From the NCBI GenBank assembly GCA_016868585.1, contig VGGR01000001.1:248001-312000 (forward strand): DNA of 64,000 nt, written 5' to 3'. How positions within the stretch are numbered: position 1 is the stretch's first letter; each line of letters begins with the position of its first letter. Below, one piece after another: positions 55,320 through 62,974 of this stretch. The position numbers and the translations under genes are program-made. The DNA comes from Bacteroidota bacterium (GTDB lineage: Bacteria; Bacteroidota; Bacteroidia; Chitinophagales; Chitinophagaceae). A model generated the notes under the pieces. It was not told the DNA's origin. It ran no database searches and worked only from the letters and a program-made list of their open reading frames with translations.

Positions 55320-55327
55320 TATCTTTG
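55320..55327 (+). promoter_or_regulatory. -7 promoter motif TATCTTTG for yidC
   Basis: Exact TAnnTTTG match about 30 bases upstream of the yidC ATG, in the 59-base gap after pyrG. Confidence 0.55.
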
Positions 55328-55357
55328 TCGGCTCTTATCTCCAAATTCGATTAACCT

Positions 55358-57220
55358 ATGAATTTTGATCGTAATACCGTTCTTGGTTTTGTGTTGCTAG
55401 CTGTTTTGTTCTTTGGGTATTTCTACTATACCAATCTGGAACAAGCCGCTTTCAATAAAGCCAAAGCGCGTCAGCAATTTGTGCAGGACTCCATAGCTAA
55501 TTCAAATCGTCCGTTGGTGGACACCCCTGCAGCGGCTACGGCTGTTGCCAAAGCGGATAGTCTGCTTAGCACATCCGCAGCTGGATATTTTGTAGCGGCA
55601 TCACAAGGTGTTGAGGAATTGCAGACCGTGGAGAACAATAAAATGAAAGTTGTTTTCACCAACAAGGGAGGGCAGGTAAAATCCGTAACATTAAAGGAAC
55701 ACGCTCAATTTGGAAATGCCAAGCCAGTTGAGTTGGCCGCAACCTCCTTTGCTCGTTTTGGATATGCATTGAATACCGGGCTGAATCGAACAGCGCCCAG
55801 CGCAGAGTTATTTTATTCGTTTCAAGGGGTAGAAAAAAAATCAGATGGTACTCAAATCATCTCTTTTGAAGTAGCCGCCGCAGATTCGGCCTATGCAGGA
55901 CGTATCCGCCATCAGTATACGCTATACCCTGCAGACTATCGTATCAATTTGCAACTTGACTTTGATTCACCCGCGCAACTATTTACGCAAGGTCAGGTTC
56001 CTTTTTTGTGGCAATATGAAGCCCTAAAGCAGGAATCTGATATCGCCTACGAAAAACAAAATTCCCAAGTAGGTTTTGTTGAAGATGGGGCCTTCGATTA
56101 TTTTTCTATAGGCAATCGGAGTGCAGTTGATTTTACAAAGCCAGTGGGGTGGGTTGGTGTGCGCCAACGTTTTTTCTTTGCTGCCATGGAAGCCCCTGCC
56201 AATTTCACATCGGGTCAGTTAAATTGGGTATTACCTCCAGATTCAGCGGGCTCTGTAGTTAAAGCCACTGCAGCAATGAAGGTGCAACTCCCTGCTTCCG
56301 GTAATCCCACAATTAATCTGAGATTTTATTTTGGTCCTGCCGATTATTCAATTCTTAAGAAGTACGACAATGAGTTTGAAAAAATTGTAAATCTCGGGCA
56401 AGGTGCCTACACGTTTGTTCGTCCTTTAAATAAATATATCATTGTACCTATTTTCGATTTCCTTAAACATATTTCACGAGGGAATATCGGATTGGCCATT
56501 GCCCTACTCACCCTGATTATACGAGTATTGACTTCTCCCTTGATCTATTCAAGTTATCTCAGCGGTGCTAAAATGAAAGCCCTGCGTCCAGAGATTGCCA
56601 AATTGAAGGAGAAGTATGGAGACGATCAGCAAACGATCAGTATGGAGCAGATGAAACTGTTCCGGGAAGCTGGCGTAAATCCCCTTGGAGGATGTATCCC
56701 AGCCCTGCTTCAGATTCCTATTTTCTTTGCATTATTCAGTTTTTTCAATGCGGAAATCGCATTACGTGGTGCTGCTTTCCTTTGGGCCAATGATCTTTCT
56801 GCCTATGATGCCCCCATACGTTTCGGATTTACGATTCCATTGTTTGGGGGTCACCTTAGTTTATTCAATTTTTTAGCCACCGCTACCAGCTTTTTGATCT
56901 CAGTTTATAGCATGAGTTTAAGTCCGGATCAAAGCAATCCGATGATGAAGTATATGCCCTACATCTTCCCGGTATTCATGCTCTTTTTCTTCAATAGTTT
57001 ACCTGCAGCATTGACCTGGTATTATACGGTCTCCAACCTAATTACATTGGGGCTTCAATTTGTGATACAGCATTACATTATTGATCACGATAAGATCCTC
57101 CTGCAAATCCAGGAAAACCGTAAAAAGCCAAAGTCCAAATCCATGTGGCAAGAAAAAATGGAACAAATGCAAGCACAACAGAAAAAGTTAAAAGAAATGC
57201 AGAACAAGCCCAAACGTTGA
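55358..57220 (+). CDS. yidC: Membrane protein insertase YidC
   Basis: A 620-aa inner-membrane insertase with an N-terminal anchor (NTVLGFVLLAVLFFGYFYY), a periplasmic beta-sandwich domain (roughly 80-340), and the conserved five-helix insertase core from about residue 360. The core includes NIGLAIALLTLIIRVLTSPLIY, the cytoplasmic hairpin KMKALRPEIAKLKEKYGDDQQ, GGCIPALLQIPIFFALFSFF with the hydrophilic-groove Arg in the first core helix, and SNLITLGLQFVIQ. The basic C-terminal tail (KKPKSKSMWQEK to the end NKPKR) is typical of Bacteroidota YidC and helps ribosome binding. The downstream gene follows after 4 bases. Confidence 0.95.
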   Translation: MNFDRNTVLGFVLLAVLFFGYFYYTNLEQAAFNKAKARQQFVQDSIANSNRPLVDTPAAATAVAKADSLLSTSAAGYFVAASQGVEELQTVENNKMKVVFTNKGGQVKSVTLKEHAQFGNAKPVELAATSFARFGYALNTGLNRTAPSAELFYSFQGVEKKSDGTQIISFEVAAADSAYAGRIRHQYTLYPADYRINLQLDFDSPAQLFTQGQVPFLWQYEALKQESDIAYEKQNSQVGFVEDGAFDYFSIGNRSAVDFTKPVGWVGVRQRFFFAAMEAPANFTSGQLNWVLPPDSAGSVVKATAAMKVQLPASGNPTINLRFYFGPADYSILKKYDNEFEKIVNLGQGAYTFVRPLNKYIIVPIFDFLKHISRGNIGLAIALLTLIIRVLTSPLIYSSYLSGAKMKALRPEIAKLKEKYGDDQQTISMEQMKLFREAGVNPLGGCIPALLQIPIFFALFSFFNAEIALRGAAFLWANDLSAYDAPIRFGFTIPLFGGHLSLFNFLATATSFLISVYSMSLSPDQSNPMMKYMPYIFPVFMLFFFNSLPAALTWYYTVSNLITLGLQFVIQHYIIDHDKILLQIQENRKKPKSKSMWQEKMEQMQAQQKKLKEMQNKPKR

Positions 57221-57224
57221 GTTA

Positions 57225-57908
57225 ATGTTACGTCACAGTAACTTTATGCAAATGTTTCGAACTTATTTACTTTTATTGCTTAGTATTTTCCTCTCACAAA
57301 CGTCAACTGCTCAACGAAGATTGACGGAAGCTACCCTTCACTATACGGTTGAGTCCGCTACTGCTGATAGCAGTATACAAGCCCTGCTACAAGGGGTCAG
57401 TTATACCTGCTATATTAAAGGGGTAAATAGTCGCATGGAATTGGCATCTGACATGGGAAAGGAAAGTACGCTTTTATTAGGGAAAACGGGGCAGGTAATA
57501 ATCCTGAAAGAACTTGGAACGCAACATTACTTGACCAGGCTTGCTTCCAAGCAGTGGCAACAAATGAACCAACTGTATGATGATGCTCAGCTGAAACTAT
57601 TACCTGATACCCTTTTGATCAGCGGCTACTCCTGTAAAAAAGCCCTCTTTCAATTCGGTGATGGAACAACGCGTGAAGTGTGGTATACAATACAGGTAGT
57701 TCCGATTTACAGGGAGTTTCAACTTTTTGCAAAAAAAATTCCCGGTCTTTTGGTGCAATACGAAGCTACTATTGGCAAGGCCCCTGTTTTATTTAAATTA
57801 AAAGGAGTTAACTACAATCCCGTACAGGCAGCGCTATTTGATGTTCCCGAAAAGGGATTCCGAATTCTAAAATGGGAGCAGGCAGAAAGTGTAAATGATA
57901 ATCAATGA
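57225..57908 (+). CDS. Exported GLPGLI-like hypothetical protein
   Basis: A 227-aa protein, probably exported, with the signal peptide ending SQTSTAQ. The true start may be 57225 or the ATGs at 57246/57252; all keep the signal core. It resembles the GLPGLI/DUF4412 group: an N-terminal strand LHYTVES, a central GYSCKKALFQFGDGTTREVWYT, and KKIPGLLVQYEA where GLPGLI proteins have GLPGLVLEY. Function of that group is unknown. Four bases after yidC, so probably on the same transcript. It overlaps the convergent unknown gene by 7 bases. Confidence 0.7.
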   Translation: MLRHSNFMQMFRTYLLLLLSIFLSQTSTAQRRLTEATLHYTVESATADSSIQALLQGVSYTCYIKGVNSRMELASDMGKESTLLLGKTGQVIILKELGTQHYLTRLASKQWQQMNQLYDDAQLKLLPDTLLISGYSCKKALFQFGDGTTREVWYTIQVVPIYREFQLFAKKIPGLLVQYEATIGKAPVLFKLKGVNYNPVQAALFDVPEKGFRILKWEQAESVNDNQ

Positions 57909-58264
57909 GGACGCAGGCTCTGATTACCCAACTGGATCTTAACCTTATTAACCAGTGTTGTTTTGCGCAAAGGGATCGATAATTCGTAATTTCCTTTTCT
58001 GGTAACCACGTCGGTATTTATTTGGATCACACGGGGGGTGGTATTATCTAAGACAAGATTTCCCCTGAAAGCATATCCAGATTTTAAAGAGAAACTGCCG
58101 TTATAACTGATCACTTTAGCAGAGAGTAATTTTTTTCCGGCAGCGGCACCTCCTTTTTTACCTAAGCCAAGAGAAGCAAATGAGTTGACTACGATCAAAG
58201 TGGCCAAACTCAGCAACATTGTTTTTTGAACAACCTCTTTAACTATATGAATAGTATTAAGCAT
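57902..58264 (-). CDS. Small exported hypothetical protein
   Basis: A 120-aa protein I do not recognise. The ORF track begins at a GTG three codons earlier; the ATG at 58264 is preferred. A hydrophobic segment near residues 16-31 (MLLSLATLIVVNSFAS) looks like a late signal peptide, followed by a Gly/Lys-rich stretch (LGLGKKGGAAAGKK) and a small beta-rich domain (VISYNGSFSLKSGYAFRGNLVLD, GNYELSIPLRKTTLVNKVKIQLGN). An exact TACATTTG motif precedes it by 8 bases. Probably periplasmic. No partner gene. Confidence 0.6.
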   Translation of the reverse strand: MLNTIHIVKEVVQKTMLLSLATLIVVNSFASLGLGKKGGAAAGKKLLSAKVISYNGSFSLKSGYAFRGNLVLDNTTPRVIQINTDVVTRKGNYELSIPLRKTTLVNKVKIQLGNQSLRPH

Positions 58265-58272
58265 CTCCTTCA

Positions 58273-58280
58273 CAAATGTA
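58273..58280 (-). promoter_or_regulatory. -7 promoter motif TACATTTG for the small exported protein
   Basis: The plus strand reads CAAATGTA (TACATTTG on the minus strand), an exact TAnnTTTG match 8 bases before the ATG at 58264. The following GAAGGAG could serve as a ribosome binding site only if transcription starts immediately after the motif. Confidence 0.5.
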
Positions 58281-58396
58281 TCCTAATTGGCTGATATTTG
58301 CAAATATTCATTTTTTAGACCCATCCACAGGTGGGGATAAAATGGCTAGTTTTTGGCGTAGTTATAGCTTAAATTGTTGAATACAAACCGCTAACC

Positions 58397-59815
58397 ATGG
58401 GTGCCGCAGCTAATGAAAATGATAAGGATGAGTTGAAAAAGCTGCTCCGGCAATATGAGCTTTTGCAAGAGGGCGGAGTGCACTCTTTCCTCGAAGAAGA
58501 GGCCTTTGAGCGGGTGATTGAATATTTTCAGCAGAACCAATTGCCGGATAAAGCCATTGAGGCAGCCATGATGGCCGTGGAGCGGTACCCTTACTCCGCT
58601 ACACTATTAATCAGGAAGGCAGATGTGCTGGTGGTGCATCGCCGGTATAAAGAAGCCCTGCGCATACTAGAGCAAGCAGAAATACTGGACAGCCGGGATA
58701 TCAATATTTTTATTTTACGCACAGATGCTTTTTTAGCGTTGGACAAACCAGAAAAAGCAGTGGCGTTATTAGAAAAAGCGTTGGAGCAATTTGAGGGCGA
58801 GGAAAAAGTTGAGTTGTTATTTGAGTTAGCTGATGTGTATGATGATTATGAAGATTTTGATAAGGTTTTTGACTGTTTGAAAGAGGTGTTGACTGTGGAC
58901 CCTCTTAATGAAGAAGCATTGTATAAAATTTGTTTTTGGACTGACTTTACAGGCAGAAATGAAGAGGGAATTCGATTGCACCAGCAAATCATTGATGAGC
59001 ATCCATTTAGTGATTTAGCTTGGTTTAACCTGGGTGCAGCATATCAGGGCTTAAAGCTTTATGAAAAGGCCATTGATGCTTACAAGTACACGGTAGCTAT
59101 TGAGGATAAGTGTGATTATGCCTATCGCAACTTAGGAGATGCTTATATTCGACTTCATCGATACAAAGAGGCTATTGAGGCCCTGGAAAGGGTGCACGAA
59201 TTGGCAAAACCCGAAGATGTGATCTATGAGGCTATTGGGTACTGCTATGAAAAACTCAAACAGCCGGCAATGGCTCGTTTGCAATATCGAAAGGCCTCCC
59301 ATTTACGAAAGGACGACAGTCGGTTGTTCTATAAAATTGCCTGTACTTATTATACAGAAGGGCAGTGGGGCGCAGCCTATAAGCAGGTGGGAGTGGCTTT
59401 ACGCATGTTCCGTATTGATTACGATTTTCAACTTTTGGCTGGTCAATGCTGCGAGCAGCTTTCGCGTATCCAAGAGGCCATAGAGCACTATTTATTAGCC
59501 CTGAAGGCAAAGCCTAAAAAAATAGGCGGTTGGGAGTCTTTGATCCATTGTTTGTATGGCGAAAAAGCATGGGAAGAAGCTTTACATCAATCTGATCTTG
59601 CCTTGAAAGCTACAAAGGACAAGGTTGTTTTTTTGTATTATAAAGCAGCAGTATTATTTGGCGCTGGGAGAAACAAGGAGGCGCTTTTGCAATTGGAGGA
59701 AGCGTTGGAAAAAGATCCCCGCCAAGTAAAAAAAATACTATCATTAAGACCAGCCATCTTGCAGTTATCGCAGGTGGTAGATTTATTGGCAAAATTCAAG
59801 CGCAAACGCAAGTAA
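58397..59815 (+). CDS. Tetratricopeptide repeat protein
   Basis: A 472-aa protein built almost entirely of TPR-like helical hairpins with no signal peptide, so cytoplasmic. Repeats are recognisable from about residue 45 onward: KAIEAAMMAVERYPYSATLL, RYKEALRILEQAEILD, KAVALLEKALEQF, DLAWFNLGAAYQGLKLYEKAIDAYKYTV, CDYAYRNLGDAYIRLHRYKEAIEAL, and EALLQLEEALEKDPR. Such proteins act as protein-protein interaction scaffolds. Partners unknown. The C-terminus is basic (KFKRKRK). Stands alone between the convergent small gene and the phosphosulfolactate-synthase-like gene. Confidence 0.9.
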   Translation: MGAAANENDKDELKKLLRQYELLQEGGVHSFLEEEAFERVIEYFQQNQLPDKAIEAAMMAVERYPYSATLLIRKADVLVVHRRYKEALRILEQAEILDSRDINIFILRTDAFLALDKPEKAVALLEKALEQFEGEEKVELLFELADVYDDYEDFDKVFDCLKEVLTVDPLNEEALYKICFWTDFTGRNEEGIRLHQQIIDEHPFSDLAWFNLGAAYQGLKLYEKAIDAYKYTVAIEDKCDYAYRNLGDAYIRLHRYKEAIEALERVHELAKPEDVIYEAIGYCYEKLKQPAMARLQYRKASHLRKDDSRLFYKIACTYYTEGQWGAAYKQVGVALRMFRIDYDFQLLAGQCCEQLSRIQEAIEHYLLALKAKPKKIGGWESLIHCLYGEKAWEEALHQSDLALKATKDKVVFLYYKAAVLFGAGRNKEALLQLEEALEKDPRQVKKILSLRPAILQLSQVVDLLAKFKRKRK

Positions 59816-59836
59816 GGCAGTTAGGGTGTTTCCTTG

Positions 59837-59844
59837 TAATTTTG
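59837..59844 (+). promoter_or_regulatory. -7 promoter motif TAATTTTG for the ComA-like gene
   Basis: Exact TAnnTTTG match 28 bases upstream of the ATG at 59873, in the 57-base gap after the TPR gene. Confidence 0.55.
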
Positions 59845-59872
59845 TGACTTCATTTCCCATCAATACAACAAT

Positions 59873-60637
59873 ATGAATTTTGAATTAAGTCAAATGCCAA
59901 ACCGATTGGATAAACCCCGTCAAGCTGGATTGACTATGGTAATGGATAAGGGGCTCAGCACCGAAGAAGCTAGAAATTTTATCAGTGTTTCCTATCCACA
60001 TGTAGATATTGTAAAACTTGGTTTTGGCACTTCTTATGTATCCCCAAATCTTCGTGAAAAGATTGAGCTGTATCGGTCTTATCAAATTCCTGTTTATTTT
60101 GGTGGCACCCTATTTGAAGCGTTTGTGATTCGTAATCAGTTTGAGGTCTATGTACGCCTTTGTAAAGAATATGGAATCAGTTATATGGAAATTAGTGACG
60201 GGTCAATCACTATTCCACATACCGAGAAGTGTGGCTATATAGAAAAACTTACCAAATACGGAACAGTATTGAGTGAGGTGGGTAGCAAGGATGCCGCTCA
60301 CATTATTCCTCCGTATAAATGGATTGAATTAATGCGGGCAGAATTGAGTGCAGGTTCTCGCTATGTGATTGCAGAAGCAAGAGAGGCAGGAAATGCAGGA
60401 ATTTACAGGGGTAGCGGTGAAGTGCGGGAAGGATTGGTCCAAGAAATCCTGACACAAATTCCCGGTGATCAAATTATATGGGAAGCACCACAAAAAGCAC
60501 AGCAACTTTATTTTATTGAGTTGCTTGGCTGCAATGCCAATCTTGGAAATATTGCTCCCTCCGAGGTGATTCCATTAGAGGCCATGCGTATTGGTTTGCG
60601 TGGAGATACTTTTCATTTTTATCTAGATAAAAAATAA
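59873..60637 (+). CDS. Phosphosulfolactate synthase (ComA) family protein
   Basis: A 254-aa TIM-barrel protein of the ComA family, which in methanogens adds sulfite to phosphoenolpyruvate to make phosphosulfolactate for coenzyme M. Family motifs are plain: RQAGLTMVMDKGLS, VKLGFGTSYVS, YFGGTLFEAFVIRNQ, YMEISDGSITIP, SEVGSKDA, IAEAREAGNAGIYR, and the C-terminal CNANLGNIAPSEVIPLEAMRIGLRGDT. Full length. Bacteroidota do not make coenzyme M through the known pathway, so the product is probably another sulfonate or a different reaction; plant HSA32 is also in this family without that activity. Followed by aroE after 8 bases, hence probably one operon. Confidence 0.88.
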   Translation: MNFELSQMPNRLDKPRQAGLTMVMDKGLSTEEARNFISVSYPHVDIVKLGFGTSYVSPNLREKIELYRSYQIPVYFGGTLFEAFVIRNQFEVYVRLCKEYGISYMEISDGSITIPHTEKCGYIEKLTKYGTVLSEVGSKDAAHIIPPYKWIELMRAELSAGSRYVIAEAREAGNAGIYRGSGEVREGLVQEILTQIPGDQIIWEAPQKAQQLYFIELLGCNANLGNIAPSEVIPLEAMRIGLRGDTFHFYLDKK

Positions 60638-60645
60638 GAAAGAGT

Positions 60646-61389
60646 ATGCGACTCTTTGGTCTGATCGGCCAGCCCTTGACGCATTCATTTTCTGCATCAT
60701 ATTTTGCGGAAAAGTTTGATCGGGAAAACAGGAGCGATTGCAACTATCAACTTTTTCCTCTTGAAAAGATCGAGGAATTTCCTGCATTATTAGCCTCTCA
60801 TCCTTCGCTGATAGGGCTCAATGTTACCATTCCGTACAAAGAGGTGGTATTACCTTACTTGACTGCATCTTGCCTACCTGCAGGACTTGATGCATGCAAT
60901 TGTATTTACATTAACAAGGGTAAATGTGAGGGGTATAATACAGACTACATTGGGTTCGAAAAGTCCTTACTGCCGCTTCTGCAACCGCGTATACAAGCAG
61001 CAATGATTTTTGGCAATGGTGGGGCAGCCAAGGCAGTGCGATATGTGCTAAAAAAAATCGGTATCCCCTATACGGTCGTAGGACGAACGGAAACCCCAGG
61101 CATTGACAAGGCATTTTACTCGCTTACTGCATCCGATATACAGGCGCACCAGTTATTAATCAATACCACACCATTAGGAACCTATCCTGCAATAACGGGT
61201 TATCCTCCCATTCCTTACGAAGCAGTGGGTGCGGGTCACATACTTTACGATTTGGTGTATAATCCTTCGATCACTGCTTTTTTGAAGGCAGGAGAGGAGA
61301 GAGGTGCCCGAATAAAAAATGGGGTCGAGCTATTGCAAATCCAGGCTGAGGAGAGTTGGAAAATTTGGAATCAAACCGATAAACGCTGA
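60646..61389 (+). CDS. aroE: Shikimate dehydrogenase
   Basis: A 247-aa NADPH-dependent enzyme reducing 3-dehydroshikimate in aromatic amino acid synthesis. The shikimate-binding N-terminus FGLIGQPLTHSFSASYF, the catalytic Lys in GLNVTIPYKEVV, GYNTDYIGFEKSL with the catalytic Asp, the nucleotide-binding loop IFGNGGAAKAV, and the C-terminal NGVELLQIQAEESW are present. It is slightly shorter than E. coli AroE. It follows the ComA-like gene with an 8-base gap, and its 3' end overlaps the convergent thioesterase gene by 19 bases. Confidence 0.93.
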   Translation: MRLFGLIGQPLTHSFSASYFAEKFDRENRSDCNYQLFPLEKIEEFPALLASHPSLIGLNVTIPYKEVVLPYLTASCLPAGLDACNCIYINKGKCEGYNTDYIGFEKSLLPLLQPRIQAAMIFGNGGAAKAVRYVLKKIGIPYTVVGRTETPGIDKAFYSLTASDIQAHQLLINTTPLGTYPAITGYPPIPYEAVGAGHILYDLVYNPSITAFLKAGEERGARIKNGVELLQIQAEESWKIWNQTDKR

Positions 61390-61799
61390 CGTGTCCGTTC
61401 CGGAAGACTTGTTACTTTTTTGTTTTTGTAGTCGTAGCAAATCATAGTGGTCAACACTATTGCTGCAAGCATTGGCTGGGCTGCTGCTTTTTCTATTTTA
61501 TAAAGCAGATCAAATCCTTTGCTGGTAAAATGCATGGCTTGTACGGCAACAGATAATTGATCACCAAAAAATAATTCGTTTCTTATTTCTATACTTGCTT
61601 TTGTAAGCATGAGCGACGTATTGTCTAGTTCCATTTCGGTATACCCATAATGTTGTAAAAACTGCAGTCTTGCTTCATGCGCGTAAACCAACAATTTGTC
61701 ATTGCCTACATGGCCTCCATAATTAATATCGGTAATCCGGACCGGAAACTGATAGGCAAATTGAAAGGTTGTCGGAAGCAATTGTTTTAATGAGGGCAT
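61371..61799 (-). CDS. Hotdog-fold acyl-CoA thioesterase (4HBT family)
   Basis: A 142-aa cytoplasmic hotdog protein. The pattern FPVRITDINYGGHVGNDKLLVYAHEARLQFL is the 4-hydroxybenzoyl-CoA thioesterase family helix and active-site region, with Asp and His positions for acyl-CoA hydrolysis. Strands IEIRNELFFGDQLSVAVQA and LLYKIEKAAAQPMLAAIVLTTMICYD complete the fold. Substrate chain length unknown. Its ATG lies 3 bases after rdgB, so it is the last gene of a three-gene minus-strand operon (unknown-rdgB-thioesterase). Confidence 0.88.
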   Translation of the reverse strand: MPSLKQLLPTTFQFAYQFPVRITDINYGGHVGNDKLLVYAHEARLQFLQHYGYTEMELDNTSLMLTKASIEIRNELFFGDQLSVAVQAMHFTSKGFDLLYKIEKAAAQPMLAAIVLTTMICYDYKNKKVTSLPERTRQRLSV

Positions 61800-61802
61800 A
61801 GA

Positions 61803-62396
61803 TTACTTTTTTTGATTGAGATAGCTGACCAGTTTCTCCACGGCTTTTTTACGGTGGCTGTATTTGTTTTTTTCCTCCATTGGCATAGAAGCAAAGCTCT
61901 TGGTGGCACCGGTTGGTATAAAGATAGGATCATACCCAAAACCATTGGTCCCGGTACTTTCCCAATCGATAGTGCCTTCGCAAATCCCCTCAAACTGGTG
62001 TTCAATTCCGTTTTCTATTAATGAAATCACCGTTCTAAATCTGGCCTTTCTGTTTTGGTGGGAAGCTAACTCCTCCAAGAGTTTATTAATGTTCTTTTCT
62101 GCATGCCCATGTTCCCCGGCATAACGAGCGCTCTTTACACCTGGCGCACCACCCAGTGCTACTACTTCAAGGCCGGTGTCCTCGCTAAAGCAATCTGCTT
62201 GCATAAGGCTATACACAGTGGTAGATTTTTCTCGGGCATTTTCCTCCAATGTATCATGTGGTTCAGGAATATCCATATCTATCCCCACTTCTTGGAGTGT
62301 ACAAATCTTAAATGTAGCTCCCAGAATTGCGTTTAGCTCATTTGCCTTATGTTGATTATTAGTGGCAAAGATCAAATGACGCGCTCCGCTAGACAT
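61803..62396 (-). CDS. rdgB: RdgB/HAM1 non-canonical purine NTP pyrophosphatase
   Basis: A 197-aa housecleaning enzyme hydrolysing XTP/dITP to monophosphates, keeping deaminated purines out of nucleic acids. Motifs are LIFATNNQHKANELNAIL, EDTGLEVVALGGAPGVKSARYAG with the catalytic Asp, and TNGFGYDPIFIPTG. The start overlaps the upstream unknown gene by 8 bases. Full length. Confidence 0.95.
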   Translation of the reverse strand: MSSGARHLIFATNNQHKANELNAILGATFKICTLQEVGIDMDIPEPHDTLEENAREKSTTVYSLMQADCFSEDTGLEVVALGGAPGVKSARYAGEHGHAEKNINKLLEELASHQNRKARFRTVISLIENGIEHQFEGICEGTIDWESTGTNGFGYDPIFIPTGATKSFASMPMEEKNKYSHRKKAVEKLVSYLNQKK

Positions 62397-62904
62397 CGAA
62401 GTATTTTTTTAACGATTGCCAGAGTTGTTCTCTGTCTGGTTTAGAAGATGCTATTTGTTGAAGAGGGGGAGCTTGTAAAAAAGTTGCGTTTTCTAATTTT
62501 TGCAATTGATAATTGGGAAAATCTATGGGAAGTTGCAATTGCGAGGGCGCTACTCCAAATAGTAAAATAAGGGTGGAGGGAAAATTTGATTGCAATGTCC
62601 GGTAGGTTTCAGTCGGGTACTTGGCGTAATTGACCAAGGCTATGTCTTCCACGGTACGCAGACAGGCATTCAGGATTTTGGTGAGGTAAGCCAATTGGGG
62701 ATCTTGAAGAAACACTGCATTTGGTTCGTTCACTACCACCAGTATATTACTTTTATGTTTTCCAAGAAACTTGGGTTGTATTGGGGGTTCTCCCTCTGCA
62801 TTCTTTCTACTAGCTGGAATACTGCACTTATTCTCCCCTATCAGTCCACGATTGTAAAGCTCTGCTATTAAACCGGGTGTAAGCTGCAGTTGATTGAGCG
62901 ACAT
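62389..62904 (-). CDS. Hypothetical protein upstream of rdgB
   Basis: A 171-aa cytoplasmic protein without signal peptide or membrane segment that I cannot assign. Visible blocks are LTPGLIAELYNRGLIG at the N-terminus, KFLGKHKSNILVVVNEPNAVFLQDPQLAYLTKIL, VNYAKYPTETY and STLILLFGVAPSQLQLP. The alternation of ILVVV- and TLILLFG-type strands with helices suggests a small alpha/beta fold. Its 3' end overlaps rdgB by 8 bases, so it is translationally coupled to rdgB and the thioesterase. A role in nucleotide or replication housekeeping is only suggested by the neighbour. Confidence 0.75.
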   Translation of the reverse strand: MSLNQLQLTPGLIAELYNRGLIGENKCSIPASRKNAEGEPPIQPKFLGKHKSNILVVVNEPNAVFLQDPQLAYLTKILNACLRTVEDIALVNYAKYPTETYRTLQSNFPSTLILLFGVAPSQLQLPIDFPNYQLQKLENATFLQAPPLQQIASSKPDREQLWQSLKKYFDV

Positions 62905-62974
62905 GGCAGGGTAAAAATATACTAATGAGTGTTAGCTTTTTTTATTTTCTTTGCCCCGTAAATTTATATGAAAT

